The notes under the pieces were generated by a model that made no database searches, was not told the origin of the DNA, and worked only from the letters and a program-made list of their open reading frames with translations. The position numbers were made by a program, and so were the translations under genes. Shown in pieces: positions 1 through 12,696 of a stretch of 64,000 nt of DNA (positions are counted from its first letter, which is position 1; each line of letters opens with the position of its first letter). The stretch is from Rhizophagus irregularis (Eukaryota; Glomeromycota; Glomeromycetes; Glomerales; Glomeraceae), in assembly GCF_026210795.1 (NCBI RefSeq), contig NC_089458.1, positions 1,612,001-1,676,000 of the forward strand, written 5' to 3'.

Positions 1-3000
1 TTATATGTTATATAACTTTCAAATACCCTTCCACTCCCTAAAATATTATGTAATAAATGTCACTCCCCTAAGTTTAACTATATAATATAATGTTAGAAAG
101 AATAGTAGAATTTTGTTTTAAAATTTTTACAATAATATTATATATTTACTAAATCTAAAAGTTTTACCTATAACCTTATTTAAACTACTCATAGTAAATA
201 AATTATTAGTAAATTTTTTTATTTTAAAGTAATTAATTATATATAATTAAATTTAAATACTGAATTTTCAAAAGTTAGTTTTAAAAATGTTTTTTTAATA
301 TTTTGACTTTGATACTAAAATCCTAAAAGTAAATTATAGTTTTAGCATAAAATTTTTCAAATTTTAAAATAAAATTTTAAGTTATAGATGGTAGATTGAA
401 AATAAAAGAAAAAAATATATTAAGATAAAATTAATAATATATAGAATTTTAATTAGATCAGGTTTAGTAAAATTTAAATAAAGTAAATTTGAAGATAATT
501 TTTTTTTAAAAAAAAAAAAATTAGGTCAAATTAATTGATAAATCTGATCTGAATTTTTTTTAAATTAGGTTAGATTAATTTGAAATCTGAAAAAAAGTTT
601 AAGTTAATTTGAATCTATTTAAATTAATCTATAATTTAAATATTTTCAAATTAATTTAAAAAATTTTTTATATAAGAATATTTACTAATAATTTTTAACT
701 TCTCTTTTTATAGATTTTAAATCAAAATTTGGAATTTAAGATGAATAAGTGTTTTTAAAAGGAAGTGGACTGGAATTTTTTTATATAAAAATATTTACTA
801 ATATTTTTTAACTTCATTTTTTTGTAAACTTTAAACTTAAATTTGAAACCAGAATTTAATATTATAGTAAAAATAAACTTTTAATAAAAAGTTATATAAA
901 TTTATATATATTAAATAATACATTTTATTAAAATATAATATATCTATTATAGTAATGTAACAAATTACATTATATCTTTAAAAATAATTATAGTTATATT
1001 AATTCAGATTTCTAAATTTATAATTTATAACTTGTAATATGGCAGATTTTTATTAAACATAATATTAAAACTGCAATATTTTTTCTCTACTTTATTAAAA
1101 TTAGTTTTAGATTAATAGGTTATTTAAGATATATCATTGTTATTTTTATATTATTATAAAACCACAAATCACAAAATTATAAAAACTGAAAATATCTGAA
1201 TGGAATTATGAAATTTGCTATCATCTGGTTTATCGGTAATCATTCAACCAATTGAAAGAAGTTAAAAGGTTAAAAAACAATAATATTATAAACTCATAAC
1301 ATAGTCATACAAATAACGTCTTGGATTTTTATCAAAAAAAACTTTAATGCAGAAAAAATAATTAAAAATCATTATTTTTGATTTATATTAAATTAAAAAT
1401 TATTAATAAGAATTTTGGATGGTTTTTAGCTAAATAAATCTCTAATATAAATACTTTATAATTTTTAAATATAATTAATATAACTTAGTATTATTAAATT
1501 TAATTTAATACTATATATAATTTTTTTAACTTATTTATCTATTTTAATTTTAATTAGTAACAATAATTAATTGTTACTACTAATAATTTAATAATATCAT
1601 ATTTGAAAAAAAATATAAAAATTATTAGTAATTTAAATTTTTTTTAAACAGTTCTTTATTTTTTTATAATATACTATTATGTAATAATATATAGTTATAA
1701 TAATAAAAACTTTTTATATATATTTTTTGTTATTTCTATTATATGAACTTTTTCTATAAATTATATGAGGTTTTTAGAATAATAAAATTAAATTGGAATT
1801 TTGTATTTTAAAAAAAATTTTTGGAAATTATTAATAATCTTTGACTTTATGATTTTTTTTAATCACTTTGTTAATAATTTACTAATAATATATGTTAATT
1901 ATAAACATTTTTTTATTGTTTATTTTAAATATTAAAGGAGGAGTTAATAAAATACTACAGTTTAGTGGAAATAAAGAAAGTAAAGTCTTTTTGTATATAT
2001 ATATATATTTTTTGTTATATAAACTTTTCTATAAATTATATAAATTATATAATAAAAATTGACAATATTGAGTTCAGATGGATTTTTTTTCAGGATTTGA
2101 TAAAATTTTGGTCATATTTTGGATATGTTTTGGATATAATATTAAAGGCTGTTCAAAATCTCTAAAATTCTAAAATTGACAGTTTTGGATAAACTTCCCA
2201 ATACTGTTAGCAAAATATATAAATATATTAATTTTAGATATCTGATGTTATATAATTATAGTAAAATATATTTTTCTGAATTTTTAAAAATTATTATATT
2301 ATTTTTTTTTTACATTAGTACATTTGACTTTTTTTATTCAATATGAATTAATTTTTATAGTTAAATACTTTCAGATATTTTTCAAAGTAAATAAAGATTT
2401 CTTTAAATGTTTGCATTTCAGTATAATAAATACTTTTGTAAAGTTGAAGACTTTATTTTAAAATATTGCACAGATAAAGTATTCATAAATACAACAAATA
2501 TATATGTGTAATATATTTGATAGACTCTCAATTTCGGAGTATAATAATGAAAAACAAATCTTGTATTATTGTAAACCAAAATGAGATAATGATACAATTT
2601 TTTCATTTTTAACTTTTAAGAGACATAATTGGAATCATTTCATCTTATTTATCTTACAATTATCCAAATAATTACTCCATATATAGTGCACGCTAAAATA
2701 CATATATGTTAATGCCTTAAAATGATGACCATAATTTCGGGCAAATTTTAGTGCAAATCATTTACTAAAGATATAAATTGTAATAATCTTTTTTTTAAAA
2801 AAAACAGTTTTTTTAAAATAAACAAACAAATAAAACTCCACACAATCCCAATTTTCAACGGCTGATAATAATTTTTAATTCCAAATAAAAATGATAAAAT
2901 GCCACGTTTTTTTCATCTAACATGTAATTAATTAGAGTTTAAAAGACGCGTTTTTGATTTCCTTTTCTATCTAAACCGTTAATCATTTGTTTATTTCTAA

Positions 3001-6000
3001 TATTTTAGTGTAAAAAAACTTTTTTTTTTTTTTTTAAGTTAATCTTGATCTAATAACGCAATTACGCATTGACAATTCTTATTGACAGATTCGATATCGA
3101 CAGTTCGCATTGACAGCGTTGACGGCATTTGACATTACGACAAAAAAAGTAAACAAAAAAAAAACTATAAATAGATTAATTAGGGTTTTTGAATATTAAA
3201 GTTTTGATTTAATAGAAATAATGAAGTTTTATTAAGTTAAAGATCTATAAAATACAGAAATGTTTTGGTTTGTAAGAAATTTTTTTTGGCAATAATTTCT
3301 CGATATATTAATATATTATATAATTATATACCGAAGTTGGACATACCTATTTACCGTTAACCGCCTTTTTAAAAATATTTTCATAAAAAGAATATGGAAC
3401 CTTATTTATGTATTTCGATATGACAAAGTTTTCTTCCATATACCGAAGATTTAACCCTAAACGGTGAGTAACTTTTAGTGTAAATGAGAATTTAACTGTT
3501 ATGCATACATTCTCAAAAAAGGGATAATCTTTGTATGACAAGAAAGAAAAAAAAAATTATACTTGTTTTTTTAATATTCTTTCTCTAACTCATCTAAGGG
3601 TATATTATACTTTCGACAAACTTTTTTTTCTTTTTTTTCTTTTTTTTCAATTTCCAAGAATTTTTTATCAACATCTCATCTAATATTGCTTATAATTATT
3701 TACTAATCACGTGAGAAACATTTCCAGGAATTCCAGGAATACCTGAATTTAACCAGTTTCAAAATCCGGAATAGTCTATTATAGTCTAAAATAGTATGAA
3801 AATAATGACGAAATTTGGTAAAAACCAAGAAAAATAACTTGTTTTTAAACTCATTAAATGCAAACGTGAATAATTCTTTTTTTTTTAAAAAAAAAAAAAA
3901 AGGCCGAGAGAGAAAAAAAAAAAAAGTACGCATTGATAAAATTCTGTACACACATTCAAAATTCACGTGATGGTTTTACAAATTACTTGAAATAACCGGA
4001 ATTAAACAAGTTTATTACTTGATTCCAAGAATTCCAAATTAAACCAAACTCAATTTTCTTGTGCAACTCATTATTACACTATTTTATTTATTATCAAACA
4101 AAAGATCATGAAAAAAAAAACTAGTTATTAAAAAATTCTAGTTGATATCAAGTAAATCAAGTTTTTTACATGGTACAAATTATTTATTTTTAGCAAATAT
4201 TTTTCAAAAATGTATAAATTACTTTTTCTCCGATAAAAACTTTGATAAAAATAAATATAAAAAACTTTTTTAACAGTTTCTCAAAGAAAAATTTTCTTTG
4301 TGAATAGAAAAAAAAATATATATATATATATAAATAAGTACATATTTTTTTTTTAAAATAAAAACAAGATAATCTAAAATTAAAAAAAGAATATCTTCTA
4401 TCATATCTTATCGTTTACCGATTATTTTTTCTCAATCCCCAAAATTGCTATACCACTTAATCGAAAAGTAGTTTCCATAAAAAGGGTGTGTAACGTGTCA
4501 GGAGATGAATATTTGTATGCAAGCTCGTTGGTGTCCGTGTGAAATAAAGTTACTATCAATAATAGCTTACATACTATTTACATGTTTCTCAGAGAATCAT
4601 TACCAAAAAAATATCAAGTTCTGTTTAAAAAAAATCCGTCAAAAAGTATAGTCGGTTAATACCATCATCGATTATAGTAAAAAACAGCATGTCTAAAGTT
4701 TATCGTAAAATGACGTTTATCAGAAAAAAAAAGTTTATAAAAAGTATTTTAAAAAAAGTTGGTTTATAATCAATCTGTTTGTTTTATCCTTTTATTTTCT
4801 CGTTTCAGTTTTTAATATAAACAAGAGATTCATTCAAGTCATTATAACATTTGCGTCAAAAAAAATGCCACGAGCGATGATCCTCACTGATTATCGTTAA
4901 CCTGTGAAAATATTCGTAAAAATTGATATCAAAAAATTTAAATAACCGAAACAAAGAAGATAACAACAGATAATAATAATAATAATAATAATAAAAATAA
5001 TAAAAGATTATAATTATCAAACATATCAAACATACAAAGTATCTCAGTATCAGAACAATAAAGATAGAAGAAAGTAAAGAATGAAAATGTACTTGCAATT
5101 GACACAAAAATACTGTCATCGTCGCTCGCAGCTCTGCCCATACCAATCTTGTTTAATAAAAGGATTTGCTCTTATCCGCGTACAAAACGTACAAAAAAAA
5201 AAATCTTTGTTTTGATCACAATTGTTTTTTTTATTAAATGATCAATCAGAGCCGCTAAACCTTTTCACTCTTTATTTTTTTTTAAAATCAACACGTGAAT
5301 TCGTTTCTTTTCTCCTCATTTTATATAATATTCGTACAACGATCTTTTTATATTGCTTTTTTTAAACGTTTCACCCTTTTTTTTTATGTGTATCGTAGTA
5401 AAAAAAATGAAATCATGTGTTACCGCATTATTTTAAATATTTCCTTATTGTTCAATCCTGTGTCACTTTGAATCATTAGTCATTACGGAGTTCTTCTCAT
5501 TTATTTTACCGAATTATATAGTGATTACAATCGTCATATATGAAAATGAAATGTATCATCAAAATTTATTATAAATTGCCCAACGTTACAATTGTTACAA
5601 CTAAAAAATTTCTGTCCTACTTTAAACAATACATTATATTATCCTTTTCTTTATCACAAATATCTCTTGATTTGTCTATTACGAATTTACCCGTACCACC
5701 AAAAGTAATTGAAACAACATCCGAATAAACTTGTTTAAATTCAAGTAGGCGGGTTTTTTTTTAAAAAAAAATTTAACACAAGAAAAAATTAAAGTTACAA
5801 ATTGGAAAAGACTTGGGTTACAATTATAAAAACTCCACATTATTAACCTTTTTCCCCCACCTTTTTTTTAACAAAAAGAAAAAAAAAAGAATATTTTTTT
5901 TTTGAACAATAAATAAATAAAATCGACAGCACATTAAAACTTCTCACCCCCTGGAAACAAACATCCTTTTTTTTTTAAAAAAAAAACTTTTTGACAGCAT

Positions 6001-6240
6001 TTTATTAATTGTTAATAATCGGTTCGATAAAAAAAAAAATTTCTTTAGATTATTAGAGATTATTTATTTAAATATATAGAACCAACACTTTTCGATAAAT
6101 ATAATAATAATAATATAATTCAGAATATATATATTTATATACACAATTGTTATTTCTTTCCCTATTTCCGTTTCTTGACAAAAAAAAACAAAAAACGATA
6201 ATCCCCTTCCCCCTAAATTTATAGTTAACTGTAAGAGAAA
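1..6240. other. AT-rich intergenic region
   Basis: I find no supported gene here. The short open frames are low-complexity and lack family features. The stretch is very AT-rich and has several T-run/A-run junctions near 505, 2790, 3880, 5755 and 5968, a cluster of TTGACA-like words at about 3060-3140, and an AAT microsatellite near 4972-4995. The part from about 2800 to 6240 is less monotonous than 1-2800 and may hold the promoter and leader of the gene starting at 6241. Confidence 0.6.
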
Positions 6241-6702
6241 ATGGAAAAGTCAAACAAAGATAAAACTTATTCAAAAAACAATAATCTTAAAGAACACCAA
6301 AAGATGGAAAAGGTTCGTATTTATTTTTTTTCTTAAAGGGAAATTGTAAACAATACTTTGATTTAATATAAAATTGTATATAAATTAATTTAAAATTTTT
6401 TTTTTTTTATTTATTTATCATTTTCCCAAACAACCCTTATTATTTTTCTCCATACTTTCTTTGTGAAATTCGATTCATTTGACGATCTGATTTTTCTCCG
6501 GTTCGAATTTTAAATCATCCTTCTCGTCCTTCTTTTTACCTGGCAGTCTTCTTCTGAACCATTAGAAAAACAGAAAAAAAATAGTCGTTCTCATAAACGA
6601 AAACCTGATTCAGAACGTGATAAACAAAAAGCAGAATTAGAACGGTCAGGGGTAAATATAAAATTATTATATATTGAATAGTAATTTCTTTATTTTATTT
6701 TT

Positions 6703-6733
<31 letters not shown>

Positions 6734-7488
6734 AATTAGAATGAATTGAAAAAACTTTTAGCGCAATTTGGAACAAAGGCTAAAGAAGCCGACGACATAG
6801 ACAGAGATACTTCGGAACTTCGGGACAACATTTTTGAATTAATGACAAAAGCAAAATCAAAAACATTTAACAATCCAAAGGTACAGTATCCATATATGTA
6901 TATATATATATAATATGTTTTTGTGTAAATTTCGAAAATTTGAATTTTAACAAAATTTTTTTAATAATAATAGTCAAGGCACGGTGCTGCGCCACATCAA
7001 CATGAATCCACTACCAGTTCAACATCATTAACGAGTTTATTTTCTAATATATGGAATAATCTAATGTCACTTATTGCATTGATTGTACGCCCTATTCAAG
7101 TATTATACCAATCTTATGAAAGATTATACTGCAGCATTAATTGGTATTTATTTTTGACTTGCATTTTGGTACTTGAATTATCAATTATTGGTCTCATTTG
7201 GAAGTAAGTATAATAAATTTAAAAGAATGAAAGTTTTCACTTCTTTTTATCAACCAAATTTTTTCTTACCCTCTTTCTTTATTTGTTTCTAGGTTTAAAC
7301 GGGCACAATATACTTATGTGTACATTGAACCTTATGAAGCAGTTGTACATGGTACATATGGCGTAGAAACAACTTCTTGGACATATTTAAGTTCTATAAT
7401 GGATAATATGTTTGACTTTTTTAGTGAAATGAAACATGGTGGTCGTAGTTTCAGTAGTCCAAATTATGATGGTTTAGTACCAATATAA
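6241..7488 (+). CDS. Single-pass membrane protein of unknown function, 5 exons
   Basis: Exons are 6241-6312, 6547-6651, 6740-6880, 6974-7203 and 7293-7488, with GT-AG introns that keep one frame of 247 residues. The ATG is preceded in frame by TAA, which fixes the start. The N-terminal half is hydrophilic and rich in Lys, Ser and Glu, with a short acidic helix near residues 60-105. A Ser/Thr-rich linker follows. A weakly hydrophobic stretch lies at about 137-151 and a clear membrane segment at about 164-182. The C-terminal part of about 65 residues is aromatic-rich. The topology suggests an N-terminal cytosolic domain on a tail-proximal anchor. I do not recognise the family. The good splice sites and long coherent frame make it a likely real gene. 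Confidence 0.72.
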
Positions 7489-8178
7489 TTGGTATTTTGT
7501 TATGTGTCGTAGAATTTGTTAGATGTTTCGGATTTTTACTTGTTTATTTGTTTATTTTGTTTATTTTTCCCCTCCCCTTTTTTAAATTTCACTTGTTTTT
7601 ATTTCCCTTCCTCTTTTGTACTTTTTTTTTTTTATTTTATTTTTTTACATCTGTATATATTTCAGTTCTTTAATTGCATGTACTTTTAAAGTTTTCTTAA
7701 TTTCTCATCCTACACGTATACATATTTACAACATTACCACTTTCAAAAAAATCTTTCCCTCTTCAAAGAAAAAAAAATTGCATTCAAATAAAAATTTTTC
7801 TTAAATGACCGTCATCAAAAAAAAAAAAAGAAACATGAATCACGTGAATTGTACAACATATTACCAGCGCGTACTGACTCTGTGAAATAAAAAAAAATTT
7901 GTAAAAACAAGCGCATCACATAAAATTTAACAATTTATTTGAAAACTCAAATTATTACTGCTTTGCATTTAACTAAAAAAAATGATGAAATGATGAATAG
8001 CCAAATAACGAAACTTCAAATCACTGGCGGACGTCCTTAGGAAAATCCACTCACAAGTACATATATACTCTTCATTTCCTCTCCCCCTCAAAAATATAAC
8101 CCTAACCCTCAACTTATACATAATGAATTTGTACAGTATCCTATACTACTACCTACCGAACTTGAATCGAACCACATA
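7489..8178. other. Convergent intergenic region
   Basis: This lies between the 3' ends of a plus-strand and a minus-strand gene. It holds T-rich tracts likely to be 3' UTR and no coding signal. Confidence 0.5.
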
Positions 8179-10719
8179 TCAAGACAACTTAATATCTTCT
8201 TCTATAATCTCTTGCGTACCATTAATTCCTTTCCAACGCGCATTTATCTTTACTTTTGTGAATTTGAGATTATGCCATATATGTATAGTATTAAGACCTG
8301 CTGCCTCTTGCTCTTTTGTAGGCCAATGAGGACATTTGTTGGTTAAGTCCTGGCAAGTGAAATGGATTACCCAAATATCACGAACGTCGAATTCTGGTTT
8401 AAGTGAGTGTGCATAGGTTAGGGTCTGGTCGAAATATTCATTTATTTCTTTCGAAGTTTTTGTAGCTGCGATTCCAATTACCGCTGTTGGTCTCTCAGGT
8501 GCCGTTATCACCAAATTATAACCATGATTTTGGCTTATGACATTCCACTTTTCAAGCCAATTTGTTAGGATAATGGATAGCTCTTGTTGGTATAAATTCT
8601 CATGAGGAACTAATACATTACTTTGGCTTTCAACGGTCACTTGTGCTACCTTGTTATTAGAAAAAGCTGTTGATCTTATATAATTTTTGTCAAGAGTGTT
8701 AATAGCTTCCTTTAAAAGTCTGAAAATATCAATTGATCCGTTATCATGAAGTGGAGGGTTTTTTAAAGGACAATTCTTAAAGACATTAGGCATTATATAC
8801 TGCAAAATAAAGGAATGTATTATAGGAGATGATATCACAAAACGCTCATTTTCAGCTCTTAAAATTCCTTCATTAATAAAAAATTTAAAAAATTTTAAAA
8901 TTTTCATATCTTTATCTTTAAAGGAATATGGACCTGAATTGGAAAGGACTTGTGATCGTAAATAATACATAGCATTTCTTGTATCCTCATTTTGTTCCAA
9001 TAACGTATTTTTCAATCTTTCAAAAATTGGAAAATTCTGAATATCCGAATATAATGATTTAATAATATAATTTTGCCAAGTTGTAAAATCTAGATTTCCA
9101 TCAATTTTATAAATTAAAATTTCAGCAATTAAATGTCCATAAAGTCCAACCATACCAGGATGTCTATTAAAATAATATTTTATGTTATTATTAATATTAA
9201 TAAATTTTTATGTAATGACAAAGTAATTTAAAATATATTTACCCATTTGTTTGTAAATAAATATCATCAATTACTTTTTTATCAATCGTAATTGATTTTT
9301 CCTGTGTAAAATCATTGAAAAGAGCCTCAATTTGTTGTTTACTAAATTTTGGATTATTAAAAGATTCTCTAACACTAAAAGGTGATATACGCATGTTTGA
9401 TGTCCTTAAATATTGAATACTAAAATTTCCAATAGCAACAATTGAACAAATTGCAAAATCATAAATACTATCTTTAATAAGTCGAAAAGTATTTAAACAA
9501 TTATCACGAACTTCATCAGTAGCATTATATAATCCATCAAAATCATCTATAAAGATTACAATCTTTTTATTCCATTTACTTCCAGCAAAAACATCAAGAA
9601 AATCATCAGAAGATATGATTTCTTTATAATCACGAAAGTGATTACTATTATTACGTTGAAGTGATTTGCCTAGATTTTTCCAGAAAATTTTTTTATCATC
9701 ATTTGCTGTTACATTTAAAAAAGACGTGCTAATTGAAAAAATAAAAAACAATTAGGAAATAATGAAAAGTTGAAAACAAAAATCACGTCATATTTATAAA
9801 AAAAAAACAAACTTACGATAAACAAATAAATCCTGCTTTATGTAACTTTTGCATAAGTTGATAAACTCGTGTAGATTTACCAGATAATCGTGATCCCATA
9901 AGCATTAAAAACTTGTGACTTCTAATATCATTTAATAATTTATAATTTTCTTGATGTTCTAATGGATCTATAAAATAAACGAATGGTACTTCTTTTGGTT
10001 TGATTGATCCATTAATTGCAAACCTTTTTTTACTTAAAATTGGAACTAAATAAATAAATAATATATTAATTGTTATATTATTATTAATATTAAATATCAT
10101 TATAAAATATTATAAAATTCTTACTTTCTATTTCATCTAATTTATTCCTTTCTTTTTTTAAAATATATTCCAATTCTTCAATTAAATTTGTCATTCGTTC
10201 ATAATTATCAAAATTTGATTTAATTTCTTCTATTGATGGAAGATGTTTTTTAATAGTTTTAATTTCATTTATTAATAAAGGAAATTGAACTTTAACAGGT
10301 ATTTCTTCTAAAAATTGAATCTCATTATTCAAGGATTGTGTTGACTGTGTTGATTCTATTGACTGTGCTGATTCTGTTGACTGTGTTGATTGTGTTGACT
10401 GTGTTGACTTTGTTGACTGTGTTGATTGTGTTGACTGTATTGACTGTGTTGATTGTGTTGACTGCGTTAACTGTGTTTTAGTAGGAAGTATAATCAATTC
10501 TTGTGACTTGGTAGAAAGTTTCTTATTAGATTTTATTGAAGATAAAAAATTTTTATATAAAAATTTTTTAAAATTTTCATTTTTTTTATTTGATAAAGGT
10601 AATAAAGTATTATAATCATTTGTATAAAATCTTTTAAATCTTTTTGAATTTGTTATAATATTTAAATTATCAATATTTTTAAAATATTTTCTTTGACATA
10701 AAGATATTAATGTTGCCAT
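8179..10719 (-). CDS. Crinkler-like P-loop NTPase with C-terminal restriction-endonuclease-like domain
   Basis: Exons on the minus strand are 10719-10125, 10045-9817, 9728-9243 and 9163-8179, giving 764 residues in one frame. The N-terminus is basic and aromatic and looks like a possible mitochondrial presequence. A Thr-Gln-Ser triplet-repeat segment and a short coiled coil follow. The NTPase core has Walker A (GSRLSGKST, about 249-257) and Walker B (IVIFIDDFD, about 331-339). The TNGHPG motif that follows is typical of the helical part in this family. The C-terminal 140 residues, including WVIHFTCQD, match the endonuclease-like domain found on NTPases of the Crinkler-type effector class. The usual acidic active-site residues are not obvious, so nuclease activity is uncertain. 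The family is expanded in Rhizophagus and may act in conflict or signalling. The gene looks whole. Confidence 0.78.
10314..10480 (-). repeat. In-frame microsatellite encoding Thr-Gln-Ser triplets
   Basis: Imperfect repeats of a nine-base word (read TGTTGACTG on the plus strand) lie inside exon 1 of the Crinkler-like gene. They encode about 15 Thr-Gln-Ser-type triplets with Ile, Lys, Glu and Ala variants. Period-3 and period-9 structure keeps the frame, so the length could vary between strains. Confidence 0.8.
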
Positions 10720-12688
10720 ATTTTTTTCTTAAAATATAAGAAAAAAAAAAGAAATTAGTTCTTTATTTTTTTTTAATAATTATTATTATTAATTATTATA
10801 TATATTTAATCATAATTTATCATGATTACTTAAAAGATTTTCATAATTAGATAATATAAAATGGATTATCTGTTATAATATAATTTACAGATAATCATTT
10901 TACTAATAATTTATTTTACAATATAATTTATATATTTAATTAAATTGAATATAATATAATTAAATAAAACTACAAATTGCAAAAATTTTATATCTTTTGT
11001 AAAGTATATATATTTTAAATTTTTGAATACTTTAAATAGCAGTGATCTCATTCCTCATATACTGTAAATATTATAAGGGTTTAATTTTTCTTCTAGTTTT
11101 TCTTCTTGATCTTTTCGATGATTTACTCTGATAATAAAATTTCTTTACTGATCTTTCTAAAATACATAGATATAGTAATTTAAAAATAAATTTTGTGAAA
11201 ATTAAAAAACAGTTTAAAATAATTTGTTAATTTATAGGTTTTGTATTGTAAAATTATAATATATATTTAATTTATGACAGTATACATATAGGCTATTTGA
11301 TAGCAGATATAACAAAAAGTTTTTTAAATGAAGTACCTTCAAAACTGATTCGAATCAAATGCCAATTGAGAATCAATTTTTTGGTTCTTCAGTTTTAGTT
11401 TAATTCAGTTTAATTAAATATGATCATGTGATATTATATAAGTTCAAAAAAAGAAAATTTTGTTCCCATCAAAAACAGATATAGAGTTACACAAATTTTA
11501 CAAAAGGTAAATTATTTGATTCTAGTCAAAATTATCAAAGCTTATTTTATAGAATTAAACTGTTCAGAACTGCTCAATATTGAATCACTTAGAACTGGTT
11601 TAACTGTTTTGTGAAACTGAAACTGAACCAATGCCATCTTTAGATATAACAACTGAAGTAATTTAATAATTAATAATATTGGAATAATAGTTTAGTTTAA
11701 CTTTGCATTTATATATTAATTAAATTAGCTTATTTTTATTTTAATAAATTATTATATTTATAATAATATTATATTTTAGAAGACTGTTATTAACTTTTTC
11801 TTTAAGTAAAAATTATCTAAAGTAATTTTATCTAAATGATTTCATTTATAATTAATTTATTAAATTTATTAAATTTTAATATTTCTTATTTTGTAATTTG
11901 CATATAAATTCTTTGTAAATTTTTTAAAACTTTTTGATTAGTTAAATTTTTTTAAATATATAACAAATATGTTTAAATATTTTTACACTAAAAGTTTATA
12001 ATAATTTATTAATTTTTAATAAATTATATTAAAAAAATAAACTTATACTATTTAAAATACTAAATATTTTGATAGAAATAATGATAAAAAAAAGAATATG
12101 TGAATAAATAAAAGAAAAAAAAATGTGAATGAAAAATAGGAAATTAAAAAAATAAAAAGAAATTAAAAGAAAAATGAAATGGAATAAAGAGGGAGTAAAA
12201 GAAATAAAAAAACCAAAAAAGATCAAGTGGAAATGGAAAATAAAAAGAATAAAAAAAAATGAAATAAAGTAAAAAGAAAATAAAAAAATAAAAAGAATAA
12301 AGAGTAGTATTATAAAGAAATGAAAAAGATGAAGTGAAAATGAATATTAAATAAAAATAAAAGAAATAAAGAGTAATATAAAAAAATGAAAGAAATAAAG
12401 TAGGAATAAAAAAAATTAAAAAAAATAAATAAAAAAAAAATAAAAATAACAGAAAAATGAAGAAAAGGAAGAATAAAAAAAAGCAAAAGAAATAAAGAGA
12501 TAAAAAATAAATATATTTTAATAATTGTAAAAAAAAACTAAAAAGTAAATTATAAAATATAAGAAATGAAATATAAGAATAAAATAAAAAATAAGAAAAA
12601 ATGGCTATGTAATGCTGGACATATATATATTAATTGCAAAACTAAAAGAGCTAAAAAATCTAAAAAAATGAAATAAAGTTAGTAAAAA
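10720..12688. other. AT-rich intergenic region with C-poor A-rich tract
   Basis: No gene is supported. From about 12060 to 12600 the plus strand is almost free of C and is built from degenerate AAATAAAG and GAAATAAA words. This looks like an old expanded simple repeat. The rest is plain AT-rich sequence. Confidence 0.55.
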
Positions 12689-12696
12689 ATAAAATG

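Noticed and set aside
4856-5146. Minus-strand frames with Tyr and Leu runs
   Set aside because: They come from the AAT microsatellite and lack family features or splice context.
8150-8190. GGTTCGATTC-like word on the minus strand as a tRNA B box
   Set aside because: The bases around it do not pair into a T arm and no A box or acceptor stem is present.
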